Part shown: positions 16,954 through 26,603 of the stretch, piece by piece
Layout of the letters: every line of letters starts with the position of its first letter
Numbering within the stretch: the first letter of the stretch is position 1
From: Arcobacter sp. CECT 8985
Lineage (GTDB): Bacteria; Campylobacterota; Campylobacteria; Campylobacterales; Arcobacteraceae
Direction: 5' to 3'
Assembly (NCBI RefSeq): GCF_004116495.1
Contig: NZ_PDKC01000001.1
Location: 186,001-250,000, forward strand
DNA length: 64,000 bases
Program-made: the position numbers and the translations under genes
The notes under the pieces: generated by a model
The model's input: only the letters and a program-made list of their open reading frames with translations
Told to the model about the DNA's origin: nothing
The model's database searches: none

Positions 16954-17069
16954 GTAAATTCCTATTTTTTATTTATTTTATCTAAAAATACGTGTAGAAA
17001 ATGTGTATTTAATTATAAAATTATATAAAAAATATACAGTATACAAATTATACAACTGTTTATCTTTGT

Positions 17070-17075
17070 TATAAT
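17070..17075 (+). promoter_or_regulatory. Extended -10 box of the EAL gene
   Basis: TATAAT preceded by TTTGT, 24 bp before the start at 17100. AGGAGA precedes the ATG. Confidence 0.45.
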
Positions 17076-17099
17076 ATTTATAATTTTATTAGGAGATTA

Positions 17100-18290
17100 A
17101 TGTTTTTAGATATAAAAATTGAGGTTTATTTTCAGCCTATAATATCAATAAAAGAGAAAAAAATATTTGCATTTGAAGCCTTAACTAGAGCCTTTGATAA
17201 TGATAATAATTATATTTCACCTTTTAAACTTTTTAACGAAGCAAAAATAAATAGAAAGTTAGATGATTTAGATAATTATGTAAGACAAAAAGCAATAAAA
17301 AAGTTTCATAAATATTATGAAGAAGATAATAATATACTTCTATTTCTAAATTTTGAATCTTCTGTAATTGAAAATAATATAAAAAATAATATTGACTTTG
17401 ATTTTATAAAACAAGTAAATGAATTAGGAATAAATCCAAATAATATTGTATTAGAGATAAAAGAAGACACAATAAAAGACAGTAATTTATTAAAAGAGTT
17501 TTGTCTAATTCATAGAAATTTAGGATATGTAATTGCAATTGATGACTTTGGGACAGGATACTCAAGTTTTGATAGATTAGCAATAGTAAATCCAGATATC
17601 GTAAAAATAGATAGAAGTCTAATTGATAACATTGATAATAACTATGTGAATTCTTCTGTACTTAAATCAATCGTAGATATCTCAAATAAAATTGGAGCAC
17701 TAACTTTAGCAGAAGGTGTGGAAAGAAAAGAAGAAATTCTTTCTTGTATGAAAAAACATATAGATATTTTCCAAGGATTTTATTTTGAAAAAGCTCTTGA
17801 GAATATAGAAGAAAACCAAATTACAAATATAAATAAAAAAATTTCAAATATAGGTTTAGAGTATAAAAAAGCTGTGCAATGTCATATAAAAACAAAGAAA
17901 AAGCTTTTTAAGAAGATGAAAGATTTAACAAAAAATATTCTTACATTAATATCTTATGAAGAAAATTTTTATCTTGAAAGAGCACGTTCAATTATAGGTT
18001 CTTATGAACTTATTGAAGCTATTTATATAATTGATTTTAATACAGGAAATCAAGTAAATGATACAATAACAAAAAACTCTATATCAAGTAGCTTATATAA
18101 AGCATCAAAACATAATGAAGACCATAGTTTAAAAGAGTATTTTTACATAACTAAAGAGTCTAAATCAAAAGAGTTTTTAAGTCAAAAATACATTTCAAAA
18201 GCTTCTGGAAATATGTGTAGAACATATGCAAAAGTAATCTTGATAAATTCACAAAGTTTTATTATCTGCTTTGATATATTAGCTGATTAA
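17100..18290 (+). CDS. EAL-domain c-di-GMP phosphodiesterase
   Basis: 396 aa. The EAL domain (residues 5-240) has the catalytic signatures FEALTR, LEIKE, IDDFGTGYSS, VKIDRSLI, LAEGVE and FQGFYFEKAL, so it should hydrolyse c-di-GMP. The C-terminal 150 residues look like a PAS/cache-type sensor of unknown ligand. Unusually, the sensor follows the EAL domain. There is no membrane segment. It ends against the opposite-strand S24 gene. Confidence 0.88.
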   Translation: MFLDIKIEVYFQPIISIKEKKIFAFEALTRAFDNDNNYISPFKLFNEAKINRKLDDLDNYVRQKAIKKFHKYYEEDNNILLFLNFESSVIENNIKNNIDFDFIKQVNELGINPNNIVLEIKEDTIKDSNLLKEFCLIHRNLGYVIAIDDFGTGYSSFDRLAIVNPDIVKIDRSLIDNIDNNYVNSSVLKSIVDISNKIGALTLAEGVERKEEILSCMKKHIDIFQGFYFEKALENIEENQITNINKKISNIGLEYKKAVQCHIKTKKKLFKKMKDLTKNILTLISYEENFYLERARSIIGSYELIEAIYIIDFNTGNQVNDTITKNSISSSLYKASKHNEDHSLKEYFYITKESKSKEFLSQKYISKASGNMCRTYAKVILINSQSFIICFDILAD

Positions 18291-18665
18291 CTAAAGTTTC
18301 GTAAAAGTCAAAACTACTTTAGCTACAACATGAACATCTTTTTGTTTATATACAAGATGCTTAAAATTATCATTTATAGAAATAAAATTAAATTCATCAT
18401 TTGAAAATTTAGCTTTTTTTATCCACATTTTATTTTCGAAATAAATTATATAAATAGAATCATCTTCTAGTTGTTTTTTTGACAAATCTGCAATAACTAC
18501 TGATTTATCTTTTATTAATGGTTGCATTGATTCTCCATCAACAAGCAATGCAAAAAGTGATTTAATACAATTGTGGTTTACTAAATCTTTTGAAAAACTA
18601 ATGTTTTTTTGTTTATCATTATCAAAAACATCTACATATTCAAGTGTAATTATATTTTCATTCAT
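18291..18665 (-). CDS. S24 (LexA/UmuD-like) peptidase domain protein without HTH
   Basis: 124 aa. The Ser nucleophile motif is LVDGESMQPLI (Ser46), and a Lys in KMWIKK (about residues 79-84) fits the Ser-Lys dyad of the S24 family seen in LexA, UmuD and phage repressors. It lacks the DNA-binding half, so it is either a UmuD-like self-cleaving protein or a modulator. No umuC is nearby. It abuts the EAL gene tail-to-tail and is divergent from the endonuclease-like gene. Confidence 0.75.
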   Translation of the reverse strand: MNENIITLEYVDVFDNDKQKNISFSKDLVNHNCIKSLFALLVDGESMQPLIKDKSVVIADLSKKQLEDDSIYIIYFENKMWIKKAKFSNDEFNFISINDNFKHLVYKQKDVHVVAKVVLTFTKL

Positions 18666-18719
18666 AAAAAAAGTATACCAAAAAACTATTACTTAAAAAT
18701 TAATATTGTAAAATAAAAT

Positions 18720-19691
18720 ATGAATATAAAAGTAGGAACATTTAACCTTTTTCAATTTGTAGAACCTCCTTATAGTTGGTATATAAAAAAAGACAAGTTT
18801 TCACAAGAAGAGTGGATAAAAAAAACCTCATGGATAAAAGAGCAATTAAAACTGATGAATTGTGATGTAGTTGGATTTCAAGAGGTATTTTCACAAGATG
18901 CATTAAAAGAATTAACTAAACAATTAGGGTATGAATATTTTTATTGTGTTGATACTGCAAAAGTTTCAGATCAAAATAAAAATGTATATATCTCAACAAC
19001 TGTTGCTTTAGCATCAAAATATCCAATAGTAAATATTGATACATTAACTATAAACAATGAAATATTAAATCTATTTGAAAAAGATAATTTTGAATTTTCA
19101 AGATTACCAATAAAAGCAACAATAAAAGTAAAAAATAAAAAGATTATTACATATGTTTTTCATCTAAAATCAAATAGATTAAATGAATATGAATATAAAT
19201 TTAATGAAAATAATACAATTGAAGAAAAACTAAATAAAATCATTCCTTCACTTAATAGAGGAAATTCACAAGCTTTAGAACAAAGATTAATGGAAGCTTA
19301 TCATATTTGCTTTGATGTATTAAAAACTATAAAAAAGAATAAAAATATTATCTTAATTGGAGATTTAAATGATAGACAAAATAGTCTTTGTATTGATGTA
19401 CTTACAAATAAAGCTTGCTTAAATATTAACTCTTTCAAAAAAGTAAATCAATACAATTTAAAAGAAGATTTTATTATGTATGATAGTTATGAAAAAGCTG
19501 AAACTAAAAGCAAAAGAGAACCTACTTCTTTTTATAAAACTATTGGAAATATATTAGATTATATTTTTGTTTCAAAAGACATAAAAGTAACTAAATTTGA
19601 GCAATTTAACACTCATTTAAAAGATAATAAAGATGGATCTTTATTACAATCAGATCATGCGCAGATTGTTTCAACAATCTTATTAAACTAA
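18720..19691 (+). CDS. Endonuclease/exonuclease/phosphatase-family protein
   Basis: 323 aa. EEP-fold signatures are present in order: VGTFNLFQF near the N terminus, VVGFQEVF (metal-binding Glu), ILIGDLNDRQN, the NILDYIFVSKDI block and SDHAQIV (catalytic Asp-His) at the C terminus. No signal peptide is seen, so it is probably cytoplasmic, with a DNase or phosphodiesterase function likely. Substrate is unknown. It starts 54 bp from the divergent S24 gene and may share its control. Confidence 0.85.
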   Translation: MNIKVGTFNLFQFVEPPYSWYIKKDKFSQEEWIKKTSWIKEQLKLMNCDVVGFQEVFSQDALKELTKQLGYEYFYCVDTAKVSDQNKNVYISTTVALASKYPIVNIDTLTINNEILNLFEKDNFEFSRLPIKATIKVKNKKIITYVFHLKSNRLNEYEYKFNENNTIEEKLNKIIPSLNRGNSQALEQRLMEAYHICFDVLKTIKKNKNIILIGDLNDRQNSLCIDVLTNKACLNINSFKKVNQYNLKEDFIMYDSYEKAETKSKREPTSFYKTIGNILDYIFVSKDIKVTKFEQFNTHLKDNKDGSLLQSDHAQIVSTILLN

Positions 19692-19758
19692 CTTCTTTAC
19701 ATAAGACATATATAATCTTTATTTCATCATAATATTCTTTTACCAGTAAAGGAGTATT

Positions 19759-19980
19759 ATGGATTTTATACCACATACACAAGAAGAATTGAAAAATATT
19801 GATATTAAAGAAGATGAGATATATACAATTCAATATGAACATAGAGATTACTACAATGCTGAAATAAGAACCGCAATAGGTAAAGCAAAAGCAGTAATTA
19901 GTAACAATGAAATTATATTTATTGTTACAGATGATTATGGAATGGATAAATTCATAAGAGAAGCTCGTGTAATAAAATAA
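19759..19980 (+). CDS. Small hypothetical protein
   Basis: 73 aa, soluble and acidic, with AAAGGAG at good spacing before the ATG. The sequence reads like one small beta-rich domain (YTIQYEHRDYYNAEIRTAIGKAKAVISN). No family recognised. It is 53 bp upstream of the DJ-1-like gene on the same strand and could be in its operon. Confidence 0.65.
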   Translation: MDFIPHTQEELKNIDIKEDEIYTIQYEHRDYYNAEIRTAIGKAKAVISNNEIIFIVTDDYGMDKFIREARVIK

Positions 19981-20033
19981 GGTGTTATCATTGGGATAAT
20001 AGATATTTTTCAACTTATAAAAGGAGATAAAAA

Positions 20034-20597
20034 ATGTCAAAAAGATTATTAGTTATAGCAGGTGATTTTGTAGAAGATTATGAACTTATGGTACCTTTTC
20101 AGGCTCTAACAATGTTAGGTCATCAAGTAGATGTAGTTTGTCCTAATAAAAAAGCTGGTGAACAGATAAAAACTGCCATTCATGATTTTGAAGGTGACCA
20201 AACTTATACAGAAAAACCAGGTCATAAATTTACACTAAATGAAACTTTTGATAAAATTGATGAAAGTACATATGATGCACTTGTTGTACCAGGAGGAAGA
20301 GCTCCTGAATATATAAGATTAAATGAAAGAGTATTAGAAATTGTAAGAGATTTTAATACAAAAAATAAACCAATAGCATCTATATGTCATGGTATACAAG
20401 TATTAGTTGCTGCAGGCATAATAAAAGATAGAACTTGTTCTTGTTATCCTGCTTGTGCTCCTGATGTAATTATAAATGGAGGAACATGGGAAGATATAGG
20501 TTTTGAAGATGCCTTAGTAGATGGAAATCTAGTTACAGCTGCAGCTTGGCCAGCTCACCCAAAATGGTTAGCTGAATTTAATAAATTACTAATATAA
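20034..20597 (+). CDS. DJ-1/PfpI-family protein
   Basis: 187 aa with the class I amidotransferase-like fold. Nucleophile elbow ASICHG places Cys118-His119, and [11 protein letters not shown] is the conserved oxyanion loop with the family Glu. Members are glyoxalase III-type or protein-repair enzymes, or proteases; the full-length match to the PfpI branch is good. AAAGGAGA precedes the ATG. Confidence 0.9.
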   Translation: MSKRLLVIAGDFVEDYELMVPFQALTMLGHQVDVVCPNKKAGEQIKTAIHDFEGDQTYTEKPGHKFTLNETFDKIDESTYDALVVPGGRAPEYIRLNERVLEIVRDFNTKNKPIASICHGIQVLVAAGIIKDRTCSCYPACAPDVIINGGTWEDIGFEDALVDGNLVTAAAWPAHPKWLAEFNKLLI

Positions 20598-20609
20598 TCC
20601 AAATATAGT

Positions 20610-20636
20610 TAGTTACAAGTTATATACTTGTAACTA
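20610..20636. terminator. Bidirectional terminator
   Basis: 11-bp arms TAGTTACAAGT (from 20610) and ACTTGTAACTA (to 20636) around TATAT. It separates the convergent DJ-1 and GGDEF genes. Confidence 0.65.
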
Positions 20637-20638
20637 TA

Positions 20639-22489
20639 CTAAAAAAGATCTACACTTGAAACTTGATTTTCTTGAAATCTAACTACTTGGTCTCTACCAC
20701 CATTTTTTGCTTCATAAAGTGCGATATCTGCATTTTTTATTACGCTATCTAAATTGTTAGAATCTTCAGGGAACATAGATAAACCTATACTTACTGTCTT
20801 TTTAAGTTTATTTCCTGCATAGACATCAATTTCATTTTCTCTTACTCTTTGTCTAATTTTATTTGCTACATTCATTGCATCTTGTTCACTATTAACACCA
20901 ATTAACAATACTATAAACTCTTCTCCACCATATCTTACTATTAAATCAGATTCTCTTACTGTTTCATTTAATATTCTAGCTAACTCTTTTAATACCTTAT
21001 CCCCAATATCATGTCCATACTCATCATTTACTGCTTTAAAATGATCCATATCTAGAAGAAGTACACCAACACTTATATCTTCTCTTTTTACTTGTGGAAT
21101 AAGTTTTTTGCTATGCTCATCTAAGAATTTTCTATTATAAAGTCCTGTTAAGCCATCTTCAAAAGCTGATTCTTGAAGGGCTTCCATTAATAATTTAACT
21201 TCAACAGAAGGTGCAGCTTCATTTATATAACTTTTTATAAATGAAATTTTATCTTTTAAGTTATCTAACTCTCTTCTAGAAGTACAAATAAAATTTATAA
21301 TTAAACAAATATTTTTACTTATTTCTACATCAATACAATAATGAAATTTATTTTTTTCTTTAAAATAAGGACAACTATGATGAAAATCTACAGAAATTAC
21401 ATCATTTCTTGTTCTTGCACATCTACATAACTCTGGATCATTTATAATGTTATCTTTGCAATATAGATCTTCTTCTCCAACTTCCTTAACTATTTGTATT
21501 TTATTTTTTAAAGTATCTATTTCTAAAAATGTAAAATTACTTATTTGATATTGATTTATAAATACTTCTGATAATCTTTGATAAATTTCATCTTTTGTAT
21601 TATCTAACTCAATTTCTTTTTTAAATTGATATAAGTTTGATAAGTTTTTAATTATATCTTTTGATTTTTCTAAAGGATTGATATTTGAACTATTTGCAGT
21701 TTGTCCAATAAAACCTTGAAGTTTTCTTTCAATATCATATGATGTATCTTTAAATGTTGTTATCATTTTATTATAATCATTAATTAAATCTGTTATTTTA
21801 TCATTTTCATATTCATTACTATTATGTATTCTTCTAAACTTTCCATTAACAGCTTGTCTAATACTTGAACTTAATTGTTGTAAAATATCAAGGTAGTAAT
21901 CATTCTCTTTTCTTGAAATTAGAATCATTATAAATATAGTAAAAATAAGAATCATAGGAATTAAATATATTATTTCTAGTCCATTATTTTTATACTCACT
22001 AATATCCATTTTCATAGATACTGCACCTAAAGTATCTCCATGGTTTACATGGTGGCAACTTGTGCAATCCATACCTTTTTCTGAAGTTGCATTAAAAGGT
22101 ACTGTAACTCTCATTAATGTTTTTGTAAAGTGTTCATCTAAAGAATAATTTAACTTTCCAGTTTTTAAGACCTCTTCATCCAAATCATCTTTTGGTGTTC
22201 TTAAATTACTATTTCCATATTGTTTTTTTACTAAATCACTTCTTACTACCCATAACTCTTCTATATTTTTAATTCTTGCAGCTGAATCTATAAATGTATT
22301 AACTTGATTAGTATTCCCATTTATCATATGTGACAGAAGTCCTGTTTCTACTACATTTGCTATTACTTGCGCATTTTTTATAGATGATTTTAAATTTGCA
22401 TTTCTTAAATTATATAAACATAAAGATGTAATAGCAATAATTAAAAGAAATCCAATAATTATAAATAGCAGAGTTGATTTTTTACGCAT
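20639..22489 (-). CDS. Membrane diguanylate cyclase with periplasmic haem c motif
   Basis: 616 aa. Transmembrane helices at about residues 7-26 and 172-192 enclose a periplasmic sensor that contains a CxxCH haem-attachment motif, CTSCHH (Cys142, Cys145, His146). A long helical linker and a GAF-like region follow, with further Cys (CKDNI, CRCARTR). The C-terminal GGDEF domain has RYGGEEF and an upstream RESD inhibitory site, so it should make c-di-GMP and be product-inhibited. The sensor probably responds to redox state, oxygen or NO through haem c. Confidence 0.88.
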   Translation of the reverse strand: MRKKSTLLFIIIGFLLIIAITSLCLYNLRNANLKSSIKNAQVIANVVETGLLSHMINGNTNQVNTFIDSAARIKNIEELWVVRSDLVKKQYGNSNLRTPKDDLDEEVLKTGKLNYSLDEHFTKTLMRVTVPFNATSEKGMDCTSCHHVNHGDTLGAVSMKMDISEYKNNGLEIIYLIPMILIFTIFIMILISRKENDYYLDILQQLSSSIRQAVNGKFRRIHNSNEYENDKITDLINDYNKMITTFKDTSYDIERKLQGFIGQTANSSNINPLEKSKDIIKNLSNLYQFKKEIELDNTKDEIYQRLSEVFINQYQISNFTFLEIDTLKNKIQIVKEVGEEDLYCKDNIINDPELCRCARTRNDVISVDFHHSCPYFKEKNKFHYCIDVEISKNICLIINFICTSRRELDNLKDKISFIKSYINEAAPSVEVKLLMEALQESAFEDGLTGLYNRKFLDEHSKKLIPQVKREDISVGVLLLDMDHFKAVNDEYGHDIGDKVLKELARILNETVRESDLIVRYGGEEFIVLLIGVNSEQDAMNVANKIRQRVRENEIDVYAGNKLKKTVSIGLSMFPEDSNNLDSVIKNADIALYEAKNGGRDQVVRFQENQVSSVDLF

Positions 22490-22561
22490 TTAACAAAAAA
22501 TTCCTTAAATATAGTTATTTTATTATACATTAAAAAGATTTATAAAAGATAAAAATAAAAA

Positions 22562-24154
22562 TTATGTAGCCTTATTTATTAATAAATTTGCCACTTCATG
22601 ATGAGCATGTACAAACTTTCTAATATTTAAATCTTTTAAATCTTTTCTTTCACTAGAAGAGTTGATTTTTAGTACAATATTTGCATCTTTATAAAAAGCT
22701 AAAATTGCTTCACATATTAATCTTTTTCTTTTTATATTTGATAAAGTAATTATTATACTTGATGACTCATCAACTTTTAATGACTCCAATACTGGCTTTT
22801 TATCTAAATGCCCAAAATAGGCTTTATACCCTTGTTTTCTTGCTAAAAGGACATGTCTTAAATCATCTGAAATTATTACAAATGATTTATTCTCTTCACT
22901 TAATCTTCTTGCAATAATTCTACCTAATGTTGTAAAACCACAAATTACTATATGATTTTTTTCTTCAATTGGGGTAATTTTATCTGATTCAAAAAATTCA
23001 ACTTCAAAATATGAAGCAATTTTATATACATTACTAATAAGAAAAGGTGTTAAAATCATGGATAAAACTGTTACTAATATTAAAAAACTTGATAACTGTT
23101 TTGATAATAAACCATCATTTGTTGCAAGAGCAAAAATAGCAAATGAAAATTCACCAACTTGACAAAGAGAAATTGCTGTTTTTGCAGCTGTACTTTTATT
23201 TGACTTTCTTCTAATAATGAAATAAACAACAAAGGCTTTAATAAGAAGTACTGCTAAAAATATTGCAAATATATAATGAATATAACTGAAAAAATAGAAT
23301 ATATCTATTTTTGTCCCAACACTAAAAAAGAATGCGCCCAATAAAAAATCTTTATATGTTGCAATATCAGATTCAATTTTTATTCTAAAACTTGTTTCAG
23401 AGATTATCATCCCTGCAATAAATGCCCCAAGAGAATATGTAAATCCCATTTCATGAGCTAAAATAGAAGCTCCCATCACAATAGAAAAAATAGAACCTAA
23501 AAATAGCTCTTCAACATGAGTATTAGAAGCAAATTTAAGCAACCAATTCATCAATTTTTTTCCAATTGTAAATAAAAAAGCAATCACAATAATAGCTGAA
23601 AACAAAGTATTCGTAATAACTTCACTTATAGATAAAGTATCATTTGCTAAAAATGATATTAGTAATAATATAGGAATAACTGCCAAATCTTGAAAAATCA
23701 ATATTGCAGTCGATTTTTCACCAAATGGCGTATAAATATCTTTTGATTGCTTTAAATAACTTAATACAATTGCAGTTGATGAAAGTGAAAAAGCAAGTGA
23801 AATAATAATTGATGCAGTTACACCAAGATTTAAAACATAATGTGAAAATAAAAATATAATGATAGAACTTAAACTAACTTGTAAAAACCCATTAAGTAGT
23901 AGTATCTCTTTCATCTTCCTTATACGTTCAAAGCTCATCTCCAAGCCAATAGTAAACATAAGAAAAACAATACCAAATTCTGCAATAAGTTCTAAAGAAT
24001 GAATATCAATTCCATTAAAATTAAAAATATAACTAATAATAGTACCAGTAGCTATATATCCAATAATATGAGAAATTCCAAATCTTTTTAAAATAATATT
24101 AAGTACAGTTGATATTGCAATTGTTAAAAATAGTGTAAATAGAATATTTTGCAT
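22562..24154 (-). CDS. Kef-type cation:proton antiporter (CPA2) with RCK domain
   Basis: 530 aa. About 12 membrane helices (residues 1-380) match the CPA2 antiporter core, with IGYIATGTIIS, FLMFTIGLEM and QDLAVIPILL as typical Kef/RosB segments. A cytoplasmic RCK_N domain follows (NHIVICGFTTLGRIIARRL, about residues 397-415), which binds NAD(H) or nucleotides. It mediates K+ or Na+ efflux against H+. It ends without a full TrkA_C domain. Confidence 0.9.
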   Translation of the reverse strand: MQNILFTLFLTIAISTVLNIILKRFGISHIIGYIATGTIISYIFNFNGIDIHSLELIAEFGIVFLMFTIGLEMSFERIRKMKEILLLNGFLQVSLSSIIIFLFSHYVLNLGVTASIIISLAFSLSSTAIVLSYLKQSKDIYTPFGEKSTAILIFQDLAVIPILLLISFLANDTLSISEVITNTLFSAIIVIAFLFTIGKKLMNWLLKFASNTHVEELFLGSIFSIVMGASILAHEMGFTYSLGAFIAGMIISETSFRIKIESDIATYKDFLLGAFFFSVGTKIDIFYFFSYIHYIFAIFLAVLLIKAFVVYFIIRRKSNKSTAAKTAISLCQVGEFSFAIFALATNDGLLSKQLSSFLILVTVLSMILTPFLISNVYKIASYFEVEFFESDKITPIEEKNHIVICGFTTLGRIIARRLSEENKSFVIISDDLRHVLLARKQGYKAYFGHLDKKPVLESLKVDESSSIIITLSNIKRKRLICEAILAFYKDANIVLKINSSSERKDLKDLNIRKFVHAHHEVANLLINKAT

Positions 24155-24235
24155 TTTTCCTCTTTTAATTAAATAATATTATACTAAATTAATACATTAT
24201 TATTAATAAAATAAATAATAAAAAATAATCATAAT

Positions 24236-24652
24236 TTAATTAAACTGTGTTAATGCACAAATATAACTTTGTTCTTGATACTTTTTTAATGTTTTAGGAT
24301 AAAGAATATCATTTTTCTTTTCAAAAGAGCCAAGTGCTTGTGCAGAGATAAGTTCAACTTCACAAATAGTGTTTAATTGAATTAAACTCTCCATTTTAAA
24401 AGTAACTGCACCACCTGAAAAATTACCTTTTTTTGCTCTTTTTTTGATAATTACTTTTTCAATATTATTAAAAGATAAAAACTCTTCTATTTGTTTATAA
24501 AAATTCTTAATATTATTTTGTTTTTCATCATCTTCTAATGTAATTTTTTTTATTTTTAAATCAATATAATCTACAATATCATCTATTAAACTATTTTTTA
24601 AAACACTCAATACTGCATAATTTGATTTTAATTCGATACCACAAACTATCAT
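24236..24652 (-). CDS. DUF3010 family protein
   Basis: 138 aa. MIVCGIELKSNYAVLSV, IIKKRAKKGNFSGGAVTFKMESLIQL and the ICALTQFN end match the DUF3010 family. The fold resembles a Holliday-junction-resolvase/RNase H-like nuclease, but activity is untested. Shine-Dalgarno AAAGGAGAA lies before the ATG. Single gene. Confidence 0.8.
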   Translation of the reverse strand: MIVCGIELKSNYAVLSVLKNSLIDDIVDYIDLKIKKITLEDDEKQNNIKNFYKQIEEFLSFNNIEKVIIKKRAKKGNFSGGAVTFKMESLIQLNTICEVELISAQALGSFEKKNDILYPKTLKKYQEQSYICALTQFN

Positions 24653-24759
24653 ATTTCTCCTTTTTGTTATTATATATAAAAAAAATCACATATTAAACTT
24701 TTATTACAAAATGAAATATTTTATTTTTCTATGTTAAAATCGTTTGTTAAAGGTAAGAG

Positions 24760-25422
24760 ATGAAAAATATAATAAAACTACTATTTAAAGAGCAAGTAGG
24801 TTCTATTTTAATACTATGTTTATTACTAATTTTTATACTAATTTCTACAATTTTATTGACTTATACATTTGATGCAAAATTAGCAAATAAAATCACTTCA
24901 TTGGTTTTTTCTAATATCTTTCTTGGAAGAGTTCCATCTTTATCCTTAGGTTATACATATAATTTATCTCATTTTATTGTAATTACTACTAATATAATAA
25001 CAGAATTAATTCTTGTCACTCTTTTATATCCTTTATTTGTTTTTAGTTTTAAAGGTATATTGAAAATCAAACTACTTGATGATTTTTTTTCAAAAATCAA
25101 GCAAAAGAAAAAACAAAATCAAGCAAAATTTGAGAAATATGGGAAAATTGGACTTTTTATTTTTGTTTTTATTCCTTTTTGGATGACAGGACCAATTGTA
25201 GGTGCAATAATTGGATACTTAATTGGATTAAAACACTATACAACAATGTTTATTGTTTTCATTGCAACTTGTTTAGCAATTATACTTTGGGGGATGTTTT
25301 TAAATGAAATAATTAATTTTATTGTACAAATTGATATAAGAATCATGTGGGGATTATTACTATTTTTTGTAATAATTTTATTAATAAATAAAATAAAAAA
25401 ACTATTTCATAAAAGGAATTAA
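24760..25422 (+). CDS. Small multidrug export-type membrane protein (COG2426 family)
   Basis: 220 aa with about five membrane helices. The amphipathic loop KYGKIGLFIFVFIPFWMTGPIVGAIIGYLIGL (about residues 127-158) has the two-proline and glycine pattern of this family, which is related to DedA-like transporters. Substrate is unknown. It ends against a strong bidirectional hairpin. Confidence 0.7.
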   Translation: MKNIIKLLFKEQVGSILILCLLLIFILISTILLTYTFDAKLANKITSLVFSNIFLGRVPSLSLGYTYNLSHFIVITTNIITELILVTLLYPLFVFSFKGILKIKLLDDFFSKIKQKKKQNQAKFEKYGKIGLFIFVFIPFWMTGPIVGAIIGYLIGLKHYTTMFIVFIATCLAIILWGMFLNEIINFIVQIDIRIMWGLLLFFVIILLINKIKKLFHKRN

Positions 25423-25434
25423 AATTCCTTTTAT
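25409..25434. terminator. Bidirectional terminator
   Basis: 12-bp arms ATAAAAGGAATT and AATTCCTTTTAT separated by two bases. It overlaps the ends of the convergent membrane-protein and DsbA-like genes. Confidence 0.75.
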
Positions 25435-26075
25435 AATTCAGAGTTAATTAAATCTTTTAATTCTTGTAAACCAAATTTTTCTAAAGGTTTTCCATTTACA
25501 AAATACTCTGGTGTTTTTGTTACATTTAATTGTTTTGCATCTGCTAAGTCTTGTTTTATTCTTTTTGTTATTTCTTCATCATTTATATGCTCTGCTAGTT
25601 TACTCATATCTACACCTGATTTAGGTAAAATTGAAATTAATTTTTTAGGGTTCACAACATGATGATCAATCCAATATCTTTGAGTTGAAAACATAAATTC
25701 TAAGACATCAAAAAATTTACCTTGTTTTCTAGCTGATTCTAAAACTCTAACTGCAAAATCAGAATTTTGATGAAAAGGAGTATATCTTAATACAAGCTTT
25801 ATATCTCCTTCATTTTTTTTCATTATTTGTTTTACATGTGGATAAAACTGTGCACAAGTACCACAAGCAGGATCAAAAAACTCTACTAATTGAACTTTTG
25901 CATCTTTATTTCCTTCTACAATAGAATAATCTCTTTGTAAATATTGTTGTTTTTTAGCTAATAAAGCACTATATTCTTCAGATTTTTTGTTTTGATAATA
26001 GTAAGTTACTGCAATAAAAGCAATTAACAAAGTTAAAATAGAACCTAACACTATCTTTTTATTCTTCATATTCAC
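25431..26075 (-). CDS. Second DsbA-type thiol oxidoreductase
   Basis: 214 aa with an N-terminal membrane anchor (VLGSILTLLIAFIAVTYYY). The active site is DPACGTC (Cys71, Cys74), differing from the CPAC of the paralogue at 15879-16535. The cis-Pro loop is TKTPEYFVNG. It sits alone, with no DsbB partner next to it. The change of active-site dipeptide suggests a different redox potential or client set. Confidence 0.88.
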   Translation of the reverse strand: MNMKNKKIVLGSILTLLIAFIAVTYYYQNKKSEEYSALLAKKQQYLQRDYSIVEGNKDAKVQLVEFFDPACGTCAQFYPHVKQIMKKNEGDIKLVLRYTPFHQNSDFAVRVLESARKQGKFFDVLEFMFSTQRYWIDHHVVNPKKLISILPKSGVDMSKLAEHINDEEITKRIKQDLADAKQLNVTKTPEYFVNGKPLEKFGLQELKDLINSEL

Positions 26076-26190
26076 TCCAAATGTTTATTTATTATATATT
26101 TTACTTTTTTTCATGTGTAGCTTGTGTGTAGAATAATCAATAGTTAAAAACTAATTTTGTATCATTACAAAAATAAAATAAAGAGCATAA

Positions 26191-26589
26191 ATGAAAAAAA
26201 ATAAAAAAGTCATACTAAAAAGAGAAATAGAAAAACCTATTAAAGTCTGGGGCAAACAATTAAAATTAACAAGAGTTTTACTTATTTTATCTGTTGGATT
26301 GATATATTTTATAAGTTTATATATTGAAATCAAAACTTTAACTCCATTAATTATAGGAATAATTCCAGCAATTTTATTTATTATATCTCTTAGGCTTTAT
26401 CAAAATAGAATTGTATATTTTGGTAATTATAGTATTGAATGTTCAAATGCAGGAGATTTATATCTTACAAAATTAAAAGGTGACTGCCCTACTTGTGGTG
26501 GGCAGTTAAAGATTGTTAAAAAAAGTAATACAGAATATATTCAATGTCAAAATAACACTGAACATAAATTTTACTTAGAAGTAAATTGA
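26191..26589 (+). CDS. Small membrane protein with zinc-ribbon tail
   Basis: 132 aa. Two membrane helices (VLLILSVGLIYFISLYI and IIGIIPAILFIISLRLY) are followed by a cytosolic domain with CPTCGGQ and a later CQNNTEH, which may form a Zn-binding site (Cys, Cys, Cys and possibly His). No family was recognised. Start chosen at the ATG with AAAGAG upstream. Divergent from the DsbA-like gene. Confidence 0.65.
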   Translation: MKKNKKVILKREIEKPIKVWGKQLKLTRVLLILSVGLIYFISLYIEIKTLTPLIIGIIPAILFIISLRLYQNRIVYFGNYSIECSNAGDLYLTKLKGDCPTCGGQLKIVKKSNTEYIQCQNNTEHKFYLEVN

Positions 26590-26603
26590 GATTTATTCTT
26601 TAT

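Noticed and set aside
19606-20040. 144-residue minus-strand ORF with Phe/Tyr/Cys-rich sequence
   Set aside because: It overlaps the small gene at 19759-19980, which has a strong ribosome binding site, and the EEP and DJ-1 genes.
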